Of a stretch of DNA of 64,000 bases, positions 10,721 through 22,146 are shown piece after piece. Made by a program: the position numbers and the translations under genes. Under the pieces are notes generated by a model that was not told where the DNA came from, did no database searches, and saw only the letters and a list, made by a program, of their open reading frames with translations. Each line of letters opens with the position of its first letter. Within the stretch, counting starts at the first letter, position 1. Source of the DNA: Przewalskia tangutica (lineage: Eukaryota > Streptophyta > Magnoliopsida > Solanales > Solanaceae); NCBI GenBank assembly GCA_029844215.1, contig CM056723.1, forward strand, positions 10,314,980 to 10,378,979, in the 5' to 3' direction.

Positions 10721-11439
10721 GGGATTCTTTTGTGGTGCCTCTTGGCTGCCTCTATAGGTGTGTAATACCTCGCGACACAGTTATACTGCGGCGGTGACCA
10801 TGACGCTTCCACTTTCTCTGCGATCCATCTTGATCGGTGGCCCTTCGGCGCTGAATAAGCGTGATTGAACCTTTATGTCTCGGCGGTGCCCTTTCCAACT
10901 CAATCTGCTTTCTTTCGAGGATTGGTGGCGGGCGGCAGCGAAGGTTCGACTCTTCCTCACTTCAACTGATCGGATGGTTCCTCCAAGTTGTATTCTCATC
11001 GGGTTATCAAGTGCACGTTGGCGTTGCCGTGGTTTGGCAAGGGATTATCATGCACGTTTGGGCGAGATCCTTGGTGAATTACTCCTTCTTTGATCAACTC
11101 TTGATTTTGTCCACGAGGTGTAGCAACTTCCGTGTCATGCCACAGGCTATCAGTGATACGCATAACGCTTATTCTCATCATACCATCTTGGGATAGGGCT
11201 GAATCCTCACAGGAATTGGTTGGATCAAACTGCGGCTCATGATCTTTCCTATATCAGGGTATGGGTTGGCCCGGTGGGAGTGCGGGTTACGGATGGTCTT
11301 CCTTCAAAATTCGTATTTAGTGCAGGCGCGTTGGGTGCTCATGTTGTTGGCGGGCTTGATGGGCGGGTTGATGCGGGCCGATAAATGGGTGCTTAGGAAG
11401 CGTTATATATGGGTGTGTGTGGTAGGCGGGGTGTGGGCG

Positions 11440-12270
11440 AGTGTATAGTGAGGTGTAAAGTTTTGGTGCTTGTGTGGTAGTATGGGGTGCAGTAGGATGG
11501 GTTTTGGTATGTTATGAATGCTTGGGTTTGCGTTCTTGTATGAGCATGGAAGGGAAGCTGTCTCCTTCTTCCAAGTACCGATCGTCCCCGGTGAATCGCC
11601 TTATTGGTTACTGCAATGCCGCGGTCGTAATCCTGCCGGTTTAATACCTTCTGCGAAGTCACCCATTCGACGACCTGCAAAATTTCGCCCGATGGCGCTT
11701 ATCATCCGCTCGTAATAAGTTGCATCCTTCAAAGATTGTACAAATAGTGTGGTCATCTCACTTCGCGTGGGTGGTTGTACCACTAACGCCTCTGAGCGCC
11801 TCTGGCGTACTCGCGAAAGTCTCCGTAGATTTCTTTTCCAACTTTATTAGATAGAACACATCACCGGTTTACGTGTTGAATCGAACCGCTCACAAAGTCT
11901 TGGGCGTGCATTCCAACTATGCCATTTCTGCGGATCACGGCTAGTGTACCAATCTATTGCCTCGCGGTTAAGCTTGAATGAACAACTTCATGATGGCCAT
12001 TGGGTTCTTCCCTACCGATTAACTTGTCGATATGATCTCAAGTGTGCACGAGGATTTCCCTTCCCGTCAAATAAATCGAACTTGGCGCTTATATCCAGCT
12101 GGCGGTTCCACATGCGGATCGTGCAAAGATCTTCATAATCTAGTCGCCGTGACCTTTATCCGATCGCGTACCGAATCTGCTTCTTTGGTGTGAATCTCTC
12201 GGCCACGTCATCGTCCATTTTGGCTCGGACTTCCCTTTCCATTTCTTCGTAATGATCCACTTGGTGAAGC
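11440..12270 (-). pseudogene. Ogre A gag capsid region, broken
   Basis: Read on the minus strand: EMEREVRAKMDDDVAERFTP (near 12240-12180), then KFDLFDGKGNPRAHLRSY (near 12080-12030), an EAIDWYTSRDPQKWHSW segment (near 11970-11910), then VQPPTRSEMTTLFVQSLKDA and ISAIGRNFA (11783-11650), and VLGRRRQLPFHAH (near 11570). This is the usual order of a gypsy gag capsid domain. Frames shift several times. 10720-11440 also belongs to gag and its spacer but has no motif I can name; 11230-11510 is G-rich on the plus strand (Pro/Thr-rich on the minus). Confidence 0.7.
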
Positions 12271-12385
12271 GCGGGAGCGGTAAAGGTTGGGTTTACATTG
12301 TGTAAGTTAGGTATGCAGGTGGTTTCTTTGAAATTTGGTAGTGGGTATGGTGCGTGGGCATTGGTTGGCTTGGTGATTAGGGTGA

Positions 12386-12967
12386 TTATGGTGAAGTGAG
12401 TAGGCGGAGGCGGAGTACGTGGGCGATGGGAGGATCATTTTGAAGGTGAGGTTGATGATTGGCTGGGCGAGGGGCGATTGGGTCGGTAACTGGCGGCCTT
12501 TGTGGGGAGTTTTGGGGGATATGTGGTGGTGGAGGTCGATCTGGGGTGGTCTGCGAAATAGTGGCCCTTTGCTCTGGCATAGGGGTATTCAAACTGATGG
12601 ATAGGTTGGTCAGATTCCGTAGCCTCTCCATCTCAATCTGCATATCAGCAATCTGTTGCAGCAGCTGAGCAATACATTCTTCCTGACTGGTGATATTCCT
12701 CCCTTCTGAAGTTTCTGTTTCGCTGACAGGAATAATTCCCAAACCGTTCGGCTCGGGCGCCACGAGCCGATCATATCGCCATTTCTTGCCTTGGATCGGT
12801 GAAGTGTGGATGCTCAGGCATTGTTGAGTCAAATCTGACCGACCCTTTGGGAAGATGATAAACCTTTCTAAAAAGATGCAACAAACGGTGTTAGCATAAG
12901 AACATAATTTGCAAGTATGTAGCAGATATATTGCACATAGCACATTCAAACGTTTCCTAATATGCAA
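12386..12967 (-). pseudogene. Ogre A gag N-terminal region with coiled-coil segment
   Basis: A 193-codon open frame on the minus strand. The middle has SETETSEGRNITSQEECIAQ and LLQQIADMQIEMERLRNL, a short leucine-rich coiled coil, followed by a Pro/Thr-rich tail with repeated RPPPP/HIPQNSPQRPP-like runs. The plus-strand Ogre C copy has the matching segment at 60232-60372 (SSEEYLAQVLQQMAVMQAEM). The first 55 or so residues are upstream non-coding sequence read through. It is the spacer leading into gag, not an independent gene. Confidence 0.6.
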
Positions 12968-13103
12968 GGGGGACCTCTATTATGCCAGAGGTAGGCCTAA
13001 GCGTCATACATGCAAAGCCATGTTAGATGTACCCAAGCCATTGTATCGAAATGCCTTTATTGGAAATAAAGTTAATTGAAATAAAAACAATAAAAATCTC
13101 AAA

Positions 13104-14600
13104 CTAAATAACTATGTCGTCGATGTGATGGTGAAGCTTAGGTTTTCTTTGGTATAGCTCCACTTTGTTCAAGTATTGTACTGCATCGTGCATTAGGGCC
13201 CACATGTCTGGGGTGATGACCTTCTCCTTGAGTTGATTGTCCTTCATTCTGTCCCTTGCAGCAATGTCCTCAACGCCTTGCTCCCCTTCTGGACTATATT
13301 CCATGCGATCTAGAAACCATGCTTGATACTCTGGGGAGACCCCTGCTTGGTCCTTCCCGATTTCCATTTGGTCAATATGATGCCATTCATAAAGGATCTG
13401 CTTGGCTTCGGGAACAATGAATTCTGGTCCGAACTGAATTTCGGAGGCTCTGCGTATCGATTACGAGAGGATTACTTGTGTATGGCCAAACCGAGTACGC
13501 GTAGTGGAGCATATGGTTGTAGTCCCTTTAGACCTATAAGTCCGATATAATACAATCCTTAGGTCTCAGTAGACCGCTTTGACTATGTGAAGCAGCGGAT
13601 ACTTCCATTGAACTTGGCTCTGCGGGATGCTAGGTACTTGTACGATCCTGTCTTGCCGGTGACACATAACGCCGTTCTTTCATAAAAAGTGGAGATCTTG
13701 TTGTCGTGTGGCATACATCGGTCATGTTTGAACGCGATAAAATGTTCTATTGCCCACATCGCAAATGAGATTCTTGCGCGAAGAAGCTCGATTCACCCTT
13801 CGCACCTATTCAACGCTCTAAATAGTTACGCAAGATCATGGGCGTCGAGGTGAGTTGTTTGCCACCAACGTCATCAAACCGCTCTAACCACCGAACATAT
13901 GTATGTGCTGATCCTTCCATGCTCGGCGGAAATAAAAGAATCCCTAGGAAAGCCATAGCAAATGCAATAGGGCGCCTAACTCTCCGATGGTGCGGTCGTA
14001 AAATTCATTCTTAAACAATTTATATCCGTCTCAAGCAACCATATCTCTCGTCTGAGTAGTCTAGAGAAACCCAATTATTTTCAAAGCAACGCAATTCTCG
14101 GTATTCTTCAAACCCGGATCGGAGGAGCTTTTCACTGGCCATGTGGAATAAGCGGTTTCTGTCGTGATATGCTAAAGCGGTAAAATAGTGACTTCTTCTA
14201 AGGTGGGGTTATTTGAAATCCACGAATTTGAAGGTGACTCGTCCGGTCCCAAAATTGGATCAATGCTCGACCAAATCTTGATCGGGAGATGTCGATTAAC
14301 GAGGTAAGGCATCCCAACCTTCTTACGATTGCCATTTGACTACCCAGTCGAATTTTGACCACCATGTCCTCAATTTGCTCGGAACCCATTCGCATTACGA
14401 TCCGAGGATAGGTTCCATCTAAAAATAAATAAAAATGAGTATACATTTTCCAATTTAGGCATTTCAACTTGGACTTGGTTTTGTTTATCATGACTATGCA
14501 ACACATAATATGCTTTTTGGGCGCGGGGTTATAATAACCCGTCGGCGATTTGGTCTTCTTAATCGTGGTGTCGATGCGAGGCGACTCCACCTAAGGTAAA
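13104..14600 (-). pseudogene. Ogre A ORF1 (extra ORF between PBS and gag), broken
   Basis: The start of this ORF (14590-14198) contains IMCCIVMINKTKSK and, further on, LGCLTSLIDI, FGRALIQFWDR and IRGFQITPP, the pattern of the plant-mobile-domain-like ORF1 in Ogre elements (hydrophobic LG-L, then a FWDP-like motif, then an F-E-I-TPTLEE-like motif). The last part (13367-13104) has FLDRMEYSPE, ITPDMWALM and ending residues HHHIDDI. Ogre C carries matching pieces at 58444-59840. The function of Ogre ORF1 is not established. Frames are interrupted in at least four places. Confidence 0.6.
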
Positions 14601-14975
14601 TGCATGCATGCCCTAAAATAAAGGGTGGTATAGCTCATCTTAAGTTTCTAAGATTTGGCTTTTCTAGACGCTTGAGTTCCCGAGCGGACAACTCGAGTGA
14701 GAAGGCTACGCGGTGATCGGACGAACCGATCTAACTCGCATGCCATGACTCTCTTAAAATTTGGATATTTTTGAAAGAAATTTGCGGTGCGCGAGCACAC
14801 CAGCGTGAGTGTGTGATTTGTGTGAATTTTTGAATGGAAGAAATATGAGCGGAATGCCGTTTAAGGAAAGCGAGAAAGCAAGTAGCAAAAATAAACAAAA
14901 TACAACACACAAAATTAAATGCAAAATAATTCTTTGAATAATAGCCCTAGGTGCATTGTGGTTAAGAACCTAAAT

Positions 14976-14993
14976 TCCCGATTAGAGTCGCCA
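14976..14993 (-). other. Primer-binding site of Ogre A (tRNA-Arg type)
   Basis: The minus strand reads TGGCGACTCTAATCGGGA directly inside the 5' LTR end, followed by the 'tttaggttcttaaccacaa' leader, which also follows the PBS of Ogre C at 57879. Ogre elements are known to use tRNA-Arg. The middle bases differ from the Ogre C version (TGGTGACTCTGCTGGGGA). Confidence 0.7.
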
Positions 14994-14998
14994 TTTAC

Positions 14999-17900
14999 TG
15001 CGCCCATTTTTCGCGACTTTTATTTTCTAAACTCCCTCAAATAAAAGGTTAGAAAATAAAAATAAAAGCTAAAATGTTTTAAAGAATCTTGAAATTGCAA
15101 AGGTGCTAAAGTTTAAAAGGGTGCTAAAATGCTAAAGGGTTGCTAGAATGCTAAGGGTTCGCGGAGTCGCCACCTAATTAATTTGGGTGAATTAGGACAC
15201 CTAAATGTTTAACTAGTTTAAAGTAAACATTAACTCCATTTTAGTGATGCTAACTTAATGAGATTAGAGCGAGGGTTCTTTATTAATCTAGAGGGAAGGG
15301 GTTAGGCACCCTCTAAGATCCGCTAACTTGCGGTTGTCCTGCCAAACCTAGGGTTAATTATTATATTTAAGAAAATGCAAAATAAAGCTCTTCTTGCTTA
15401 GTAAAATGTTGGAAAATGCTAAAATGTTAAAATGTTTAAAGGTGCTCAAGTTTAAAAGGGCAAAAGGTGCTATATGCGAAAGAATGCTAAGAGGTGCTAA
15501 AATATTAAATGTTAAAGACGCTTAACAAAAGTGCTAGCAATTTAAAAGTGCTAAGTGTAAACAAAGTAGTGCTAGGGTGCTTAAATATTAAAAGGGTGCT
15601 AAGGGATTAACCTTAAAAGTAAAGGGTGCTAAAAATAAAGGTGCTAAAAGTGCAAAATGCTAAAAGAGGTGCTAAAAATGCTAAAGCTAAAGTGCTGAAA
15701 GTAGTGCCAATATACTAAAAATACTGAAAGAATGCTAGGAGCGCTAAAATATTAAGGACGGAATTGTGCTAAAGGTGTTAAATGCTAAAGGGCGATTAAA
15801 AGTGCTAAAAAGGGCTAGAAATGCTAAAGAATGCTAGGAAGGTGCTTTACGGACTAATTATGTGTCATGTTAGCTAAATTAATCTTGCTTAACCTGCGCG
15901 TAATATTATATAAAATGTTAAGATGCTATTTTGAGAGTTTAAGAGAAAATCTGTTATGGATTTTAATAAACAAAATGTTGGTTTTATGATGCGAGTTAAA
16001 TCATTTAAATTATTTTTTTGCAGAATTTAGACATGCCTAATAGTCCTAAAAGACAAATAAAGTAGAAGTGCGTTTCTAATTATGAATTACTTTCCACCTT
16101 ATATGTCTGAAACTTAATTGTTCTAAATATCCTAAATATTACAGAAATAGAGTAATTAAATTACAATAAACAAATAAATGAATAGCAAGTAAAGAGAGGA
16201 TGGGATTTAAGAATGCTCTTTACGACGGATGACGGCGTCTATTTGTTTTTCTAGGAGTTTCGAGCGGGAATGCGAACGCGGATGCGGTCGCCATTTTGAA
16301 GTAACTGCGATGAGTCTCGCCGTGAGACTCTTTATTTTGCTCCGATGCGTTTCATGCAAAAGTAAGAGAAGATAAGGATTAGTAAATGTCCAAATTACCC
16401 ACTAATGCAATTAAACGTTCACGCGAATTTAGACATTTGACTACAACAATCCAGAATAAAGCGGCAGGTAGAGGCAAAGAAGATTAACAATCCGCAGTAA
16501 GGTGGCGGCACAAACAAAGGACATCAAGATTATTCAATTACGGTGGGCCTCGTGCAACCAAAGACGCAGAGAATATAACGCAAGCCCAAGGCATATAATT
16601 TGATTCCTTGTTATAAACGAGGGCGGGAGAACAGGCCCTGGAGAAGCTATTCTTCAGATTTTAAGAAGCCAGGTATATCTACTCTGCCCACATAAAGGAC
16701 TATGGGACAGTACACATATGGGAATAAATAATGGGATGGGCACATATCAAAGTAGTCTCAGGAAACTATCTCAGACAATACATTGACTCAAAATTAATAG
16801 AATTGATACAGAAGCAAATAACGAGAAAGGGAGAAAAATGAAATGTCACTGCAATTAAGGAAATATACTGACAGTTACTAGATTCCTATAAGGATATCAC
16901 TTGAAACTTGGAGTTAGCCAAAGTGTGCAAACATGCTTAGCTCATTATTTTTTTAGCCCAAAACCGATAATGACGCAGTTCAGCCATCAATTAAACGAAT
17001 GTACATTAAACATTTAGCACAGGTATTAGTAGGTGAACATGTCGTTCCTAAACTCGCATAAGATTAATCAAGCGGACATCGCTTAAACTCAACAACAAAT
17101 GGCGATCTAATTACTAGAAAACAACGAAAATCAATCATCTTGACACTGCTTATTATTCGGGCCTTACGATACACAATGAACTAATGGGATTCTCTTCATA
17201 TTATTCTAGACCTATATCCGATACGAATATGATCAGTTACTGGAAGACATGCAAGAATACCGTAGACGACATTCGATTAATTGCTAACACAGACAAGCAC
17301 ATAAACCACTTATTTTACTTATTGCATTGACTGTGAGGATCTGTTTAAGTAGGATAAGACATGTTAAATATCATACAACAATATTAACAAATATAGCCCA
17401 ACAATTATTTAGGATAAACAACCACAACCAACAGACATGAATTCTAGTGTAAACAAACTAATTCCGACAAGGAACCTTCACATGCTTTGCCCACAATCAG
17501 TCGAACAGGGATCACAGTGTCACAAGTAAAGAAAAACTTCCAGGTACATAGACCTCTAGCCGAACCAGTAAACATTTGGAGCAGATTTAACAAACTCGCA
17601 AATCATGATAGATACATGTCAATGGTTTAACTACTGTGAAGGGTTCCAACAACAGATAGCACCAAACCAGTTTCGGAATAGTCTACATACACAGATAATT
17701 TACATTAGCTGCGTATCTAACCAACACATAATCATCACATATATCACGAAATACCAATCGAATGAGAAAATATGAAAGGAGGCGATATTACCTTCTCCGG
17801 ACAGCGACCCGAGGCAGCGTATCAAGTCGTAGGTCCACTCGACGGGTTTCGGGTTTCGGGTTTTGGGTTTGCAATGCGAATGAAAGGGCAAGGTTTTGTT

Positions 17901-19160
17901 TGATGGTTTTGGCTGGAACTAAAAGAAAGGGATCGACTGATCCCTGAATTGATGCTCTCAGTGAACTCGCTATGGTAGTGCTTTAATCGCCGCTAAGGGT
18001 TATTCCTGCGACGCTATCTGGGTCTACCCGCTCGATGCTATTGCATGTTCTTATATAGCCTAACCTTAGTTCTAATATTGGTAAGCAATAAAGGTGATTT
18101 GTCTGAGATTTCGTCTTAAATCGTGAGATTTGGGTGCCGATTTTAGAAACGATTTTGTGGGCTATTTTTGGTCGATTTCGAGCTAATTCCTACATCGTTT
18201 CTTATGGTAATGATTTGAGAAATCATAGTAAACATGGAAGAAATCTGAGCGAAATTGGTGATGGAGGCGGATGTGTTTTAGGGTTCTCTAGGTTTGCGCT
18301 TTGTTTGAGTGGTGAGGAAGGGTAAGGTAAAGAGTGAGGGTGTCGGTGGGCGTGGGCCGGGTAAGGGAAGATAAAGCGGTAGGGAATTGGGCCTTGGGTT
18401 ATTTGGATTGGCCGACGAATTGGGTAAGGGATTTGGCTAGTTAGAAATAGGTATTGAATTTGGGTAGAGTTTTAAGGGTATTAGTTCTTAGGTGTTTAAT
18501 TAGTTATTTAATTAGTGCTAGTTTTAGGTGCTATTTAATTAATTAGTAGTAAATTAAAACAATAAATTGTGCTTAGATTATTTAGGTGTTCTATTAGCCT
18601 AAGTTTAAATTTGAATTATTATAACAAATGAAGACGTGCATATTTAATTAATGCTTAACATTTTAGAATGCGGCGCTATTATTTAAAATCTTATTATTGT
18701 GCATTATTGCGAAGTTAAATTAAAATTAAAATTGAGTCTAGATTAAATTACTTAAATGCTAAATGCGAGTATGATATTTAAGAATCGTTTAAAGCTTTAT
18801 AAATGCGGTGCTATTAAATGCATATATCAGATTAAAATTGATTTTTAAATTACAACTGATTACTAATAAATGCGGCTATGCTACCTGACACGATGTTATC
18901 GCTAAATTATTTATTTTTATGCATTTATTAATTATTTAAGAATTACGACAAAGCTTAAAGTTAGTTAATGCGGGCGCGGGACTCTAAGTGTTTAAAACTC
19001 TACGTAAGACGCGATGCCATTATTAAATTAATTATTTATGCCTGTATTTAATGTTTTATTCGCTGCATTTTATTATAAAAAATCCTAAAAATTATTTTAC
19101 AAAATTAGTGTAATTTTATGGTTAATTGCTGGACGGGAGGGTCAAAATTGGGTGTCAACA
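14999..19160 (-). repeat. Ogre A 5' LTR, full length (~4.16 kb)
   Basis: On the minus strand it begins TGTTGACACCCAATTTTGACCC at 19160 and ends GGGCGCA at 14999, five bases before the PBS. Positions 17333-19160 are repeated at 1498-3315. The section at 15240-15370 is the reverse complement of the CCTAGGTTTG/TAAGTTAGCGGAT block in Ogre B (1066) and Ogre C (57600). 15060-15860 is a degenerate run of GCTAAA/GTGCTAAA words. There is no gene: open frames at 17700-17947 and 18134-18325 lie in a region where the two LTR copies disagree by indels. Confidence 0.85.
15060..15860. repeat. Degenerate GCTAAA/GTGCTAAA low-complexity tract in the Ogre A LTR
   Basis: Words such as aaagtgctaaaa, gggtgctaaaag and atgctaaaag recur every 10-20 bp without a fixed period. 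The reverse complement (TTTAGCA words) is at 1280-1440 in Ogre B, so it is a family feature of the LTR 3' part rather than a local expansion. Confidence 0.6.
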
Positions 19161-19556
19161 GGAATTTTCGAACTTGAAGGAGAAGGGATAGATAAGGGTT
19201 GAGAGGATGAAGATATTTGTGAGCTAAGGCAAAGTCTTGCAAGCCCTTTTGTATATATAATGTGTATATAGCACAAGTGAAGGGGGGCCCATGAACCCCA
19301 CTTGTCCACTTGTCTCCCTTCACAAAATATCTCCCACACTTAGCCAAATCTATTTCGGACTTGGAAATTCCCGCATCGGCACCGCGGTACTGCCGAATGG
19401 CACCGCGATGCCTAAGGTATTGTCGCTCCTCAGTGATTATGGCACCGCGGTCCTACAGTCAGGCACCACGGTCCTGCAGTCTTTCCTTCCAACATTCAAA
19501 TCTTATTTTCTAACTTACGTTCTCATTTTATTTCTCTGGAATTACGGGGTGTAACA
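19161..19556 (-). mobile_element. LTR remnant of a TGTTACACCCC gypsy-type family, first ~396 bp
   Basis: On the minus strand this starts TGTTACACCCCGTAATTCCAG at 19556 and shares a later block (ATAAGATTTGAATGTTGGAAG) with the solo LTR at 26733-29808, so both belong to one family. It is cut at 19160/19161 by Ogre A, so the rest of it should lie to the left beyond the window. It carries three or four copies of GGCACCGCGGT-like words (19375-19480). The next five bases, ACAGT (19557-19561), are the expected target duplication in the Copia element. Confidence 0.75.
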
Positions 19557-20200
19557 ACAGTAAGAACAATATCATCCGCCTACAACAACAAATAAGCAAT
19601 GATACTGCCTCAGTGAAAAATAAATAGAGAAGTATCACACTTGCTGCATACGAACCCAATATGTAGAATGTACTGTGCAAAGCGATCATACCACGCTCGA
19701 GGGACTTGTTTCAAACCATAAAGTGACTTACGAAGATGACATAAATACTGAGGGCTGCAGGATGGACAAAATCAGGCGGTTGATGCATATAAACAATTTC
19801 TTTCAGATCACCATGTAAAAATGCATATTTGACATCAAGCTGATGAATTGACCACTTTTTACCCATAGCAATGCTCAGAACTATACGAATGGTAGTCGGT
19901 TTAACAAGCGGACTAAACGTCTTACCACAATCAATACTTTTCTGTTGATTAGTGCCATTATCCACATGTATCGCCTTGTACCTCTCTAGATCACCACTGT
20001 CACTATATTTGTGATAAAAAGCCACATACATCGGATCACATTTACCCTCATCTAGTCGAGGAACTAAGTCCCAAGTGTGTTGTTTTGTTAAACTATTAAA
20101 TTACTCACGCATGACCACATTCCAATTAGGATCTAGTTTGACTAATTTTGGATTTTAGGGAAAAGGGGAAATGGTTTGAGTGGCCAAGTTAAAATGGACT
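19557..20200 (-). pseudogene. Copia 1 reverse transcriptase N-terminal half
   Basis: The frame 20031-19711 (minus) reads YKAIHVDNGTNQQKSIDCGK, FSPLVKPTTIRIVLSIA, IHQLDVKYAFLHGDLKE and VYMHQPPDFV, the standard Copia RT opening with the first catalytic Asp in the QLDVKYAFL motif. The next frame, up to 19557, ends just where the DD catalytic pair is expected (a frame-shifted RRMILFL segment). The insertion of the LTR at 19556 separates the rest. It is not functional. Confidence 0.8.
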
Positions 20201-20743
20201 TAAGATTTAAAAATCCTTAGGCACGGGTTTCCATATAGTGCGAGGGGACGAGGATGGGTGGGGTAGGTCTGATGGGTGTTGGGTCACGGTATGGGTTTGA
20301 TTATGCGTATTGGTTTGGCGTCGGAAATGGGACGGTGTCGATGGACGGGGCTGGTAGTGGGTGCAAGGCGACGAGTTGTGGGTGTTGACTAGTGGTAGTA
20401 TGTAGCGGTGATGATACTGGTTGTGTTGGGTAGGCTGTTAAAGGTGGTGAAGGTGCAGGACTCGTAGGTGAATCTGGTAACACATGGCATTGTGGTGGTA
20501 GTGGTGATGTCGTGGTTGGGGTGTCATGGGTGTTACTGTACCGGTGGGAGGATGTTGGATCTGGGTTGGTTGATCGGAGCGACGACGGTGTGTGGTGTTG
20601 ACAGAAAATACTATCGGTGAGTGGTGGGTTTGTCGGTGGAATGAGACTGAGAGAAAATCGATGGACTGACGGTGGTGGTAGGGCCAGTCAGTAGTGGTGT
20701 AGATCTGGACGATGGGCACAATGTAGTTACAGTGACTGGCGGT
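20200..20743 (-). pseudogene. Copia 1 integrase-RT linker, left part
   Basis: The minus strand reads as Pro/Thr/His-rich low-complexity protein (runs such as SPAPSPPL and HPLPAPS). This is typical of the spacer between integrase and RT in Copia polyproteins. It joins the right part at 22147 once the solo LTR is removed. Confidence 0.6.
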
Positions 20744-22141
20744 TGTTGAGTGTATTTTATACACTCTTTTGAGTCCTTTTTAGTTAGTATTTCAATTTTT
20801 TATTTTGCGTTTAGTATAGTGTTAGGTGTGTTTTTCTTTCATTTTTGTGTCTCAGCGATCATAAAGGAGAAGTACTTAATCGAGAATGAAATGAGTTTAA
20901 TTGAGGTGAAATCTCCACAAGCACAGCCCAAAGAATGAAGCCTAAGAAGTGCCAAAAGAAATGTAAGAAATCGCACAATCCGACATAATCGAGAGAGGCA
21001 GCGATCACTAGCCAATAAGATCGCGGTGCCATGGAACCGCGGTCAGGAAAATTAGCACCGAGGCATAAAAATTACCGAAAGTCCGAAATTGAAACACCGT
21101 CGAAAGCACCACGGTCCTGGCTAGAGGCACCGCGGTGCCATATGTCCAGAAAGCTCCAGTGATTTCGGCTGATTAAGCACTGCGGTGCCGGACAGCGGAA
21201 CCGCGGTGCCGACGCGTATTTTAAGAAAAGTTGGGTCGGAATTGGACAAGGGTAAAGGGGTCCAAAGCAATGTTTTTTCAGATATAAATACCCTAAACCC
21301 TGTCATTATTGAGGGATTATACTTTGGAGAAGGAGAACGACGGCTAGAAGCAAGATTAGAGACATCTTTTTGTTCAAGTTATTTTCTTTCACTTATTTTC
21401 TTTCAGTTTATGTTGGATTGTAATTTAGTTCTTGACATGACAATGTTTAGGAGCTAATTACTTTAGTAGGGTTTCCATCAAATCTTCTTGAAACTCTTTC
21501 ATATAATTAATCCATTGTTATTGATTTCTTCATCATATTAAGATATATTCAATATTGTTATGATTGCTTGATAATTAACTAGCTATTAATTGTCATCACT
21601 TATATGATTTCGAATCGAAAGTCTGAAAGGTGAGATTTGAATATACTGTAATTGTCTAGACATAGGTTAAAATCGTGGACGAAAGTATCCCGATACTTGT
21701 GTAGTAATTAAGGTTAATGTTCTTAATTCTCTTGTGTGGTAAAACTTATCATAGAAATATAGAAGGTTTCTGAACTAGATTGAGCTCTTGTATGTCTTAA
21801 CCGGAATATAATGACATAATAGTTAACCTGCTATCTTAATAAGAAGAAGAATCATTAGCATTGCATTAACACGTGAAAGAGTGGATAGTTGAGGAGATTG
21901 GAAGCTTATTTCCTTCATAACTGTTATAAACCCAAAATCTTATAATCTTTAGTTTATTTTCTTCAATTAGTTATAATTCTTAGTTATAATCCTCAAACTA
22001 AAGAACGTCAACCAAATAGATACCATCGAATAGTTAATCGGTACTTAATAAACCGGTCTGTGGACGATAAACTCGGTCTTACAGATCTTTATTACTTGAA
22101 CGATACGTACACTTGCGTAAGCACTTAGAAATATCACAACA
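20744..22141 (+). mobile_element. Solo LTR (1398 bp) with GCGGT target duplication
   Basis: It starts TGTTGAGTG and ends CACAACA, giving short inverted ends TGTTG...CAACA. GCGGT occurs immediately before (20739-20743) and after (22142-22146). Removing the insert and one duplication rejoins the Copia 1 linker. No PBS, PPT or coding sequence is inside. The 3' end has the 'gtggacgataaactcgg...tttattacttg...cacttgcgtaag' arrangement of gypsy-type LTR ends, which sets the orientation. The first half contains five or more CGCGGTGCC words (21018-21215). Confidence 0.85.
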
Positions 22142-22146
22142 GCGGT

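Larger units (their letters stand above)
1498..19160 (-). mobile_element. Ogre A: minus-strand Ogre/Tat-type Ty3-gypsy retrotransposon, decayed
   Basis: The order read on the minus strand is: 5' LTR (19160 to 14999), PBS, ORF1, gag, protease, reverse transcriptase, RNase H, integrase, long 3' UTR with tandem repeats, then a 3' LTR interrupted at 1498. An LTR over 4 kb, a tRNA-Arg-type PBS (TGGCGACTC...), an extra ORF before gag and a repetitive 3' UTR are hallmarks of the Ogre branch of the Tat lineage. The visible part is about 17.7 kb. Every coding region is broken by frameshifts and stops. It is inserted in another LTR at 19160/19161 and is itself interrupted by Ogre B. Confidence 0.85.

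Noticed and set aside
20301..20764. Pro/Thr/His-rich minus-strand proteins as a separate gene
   Set aside because: They are the low-complexity integrase-RT linker of Copia 1, split by the solo LTR; the right half is at 22147-22400.
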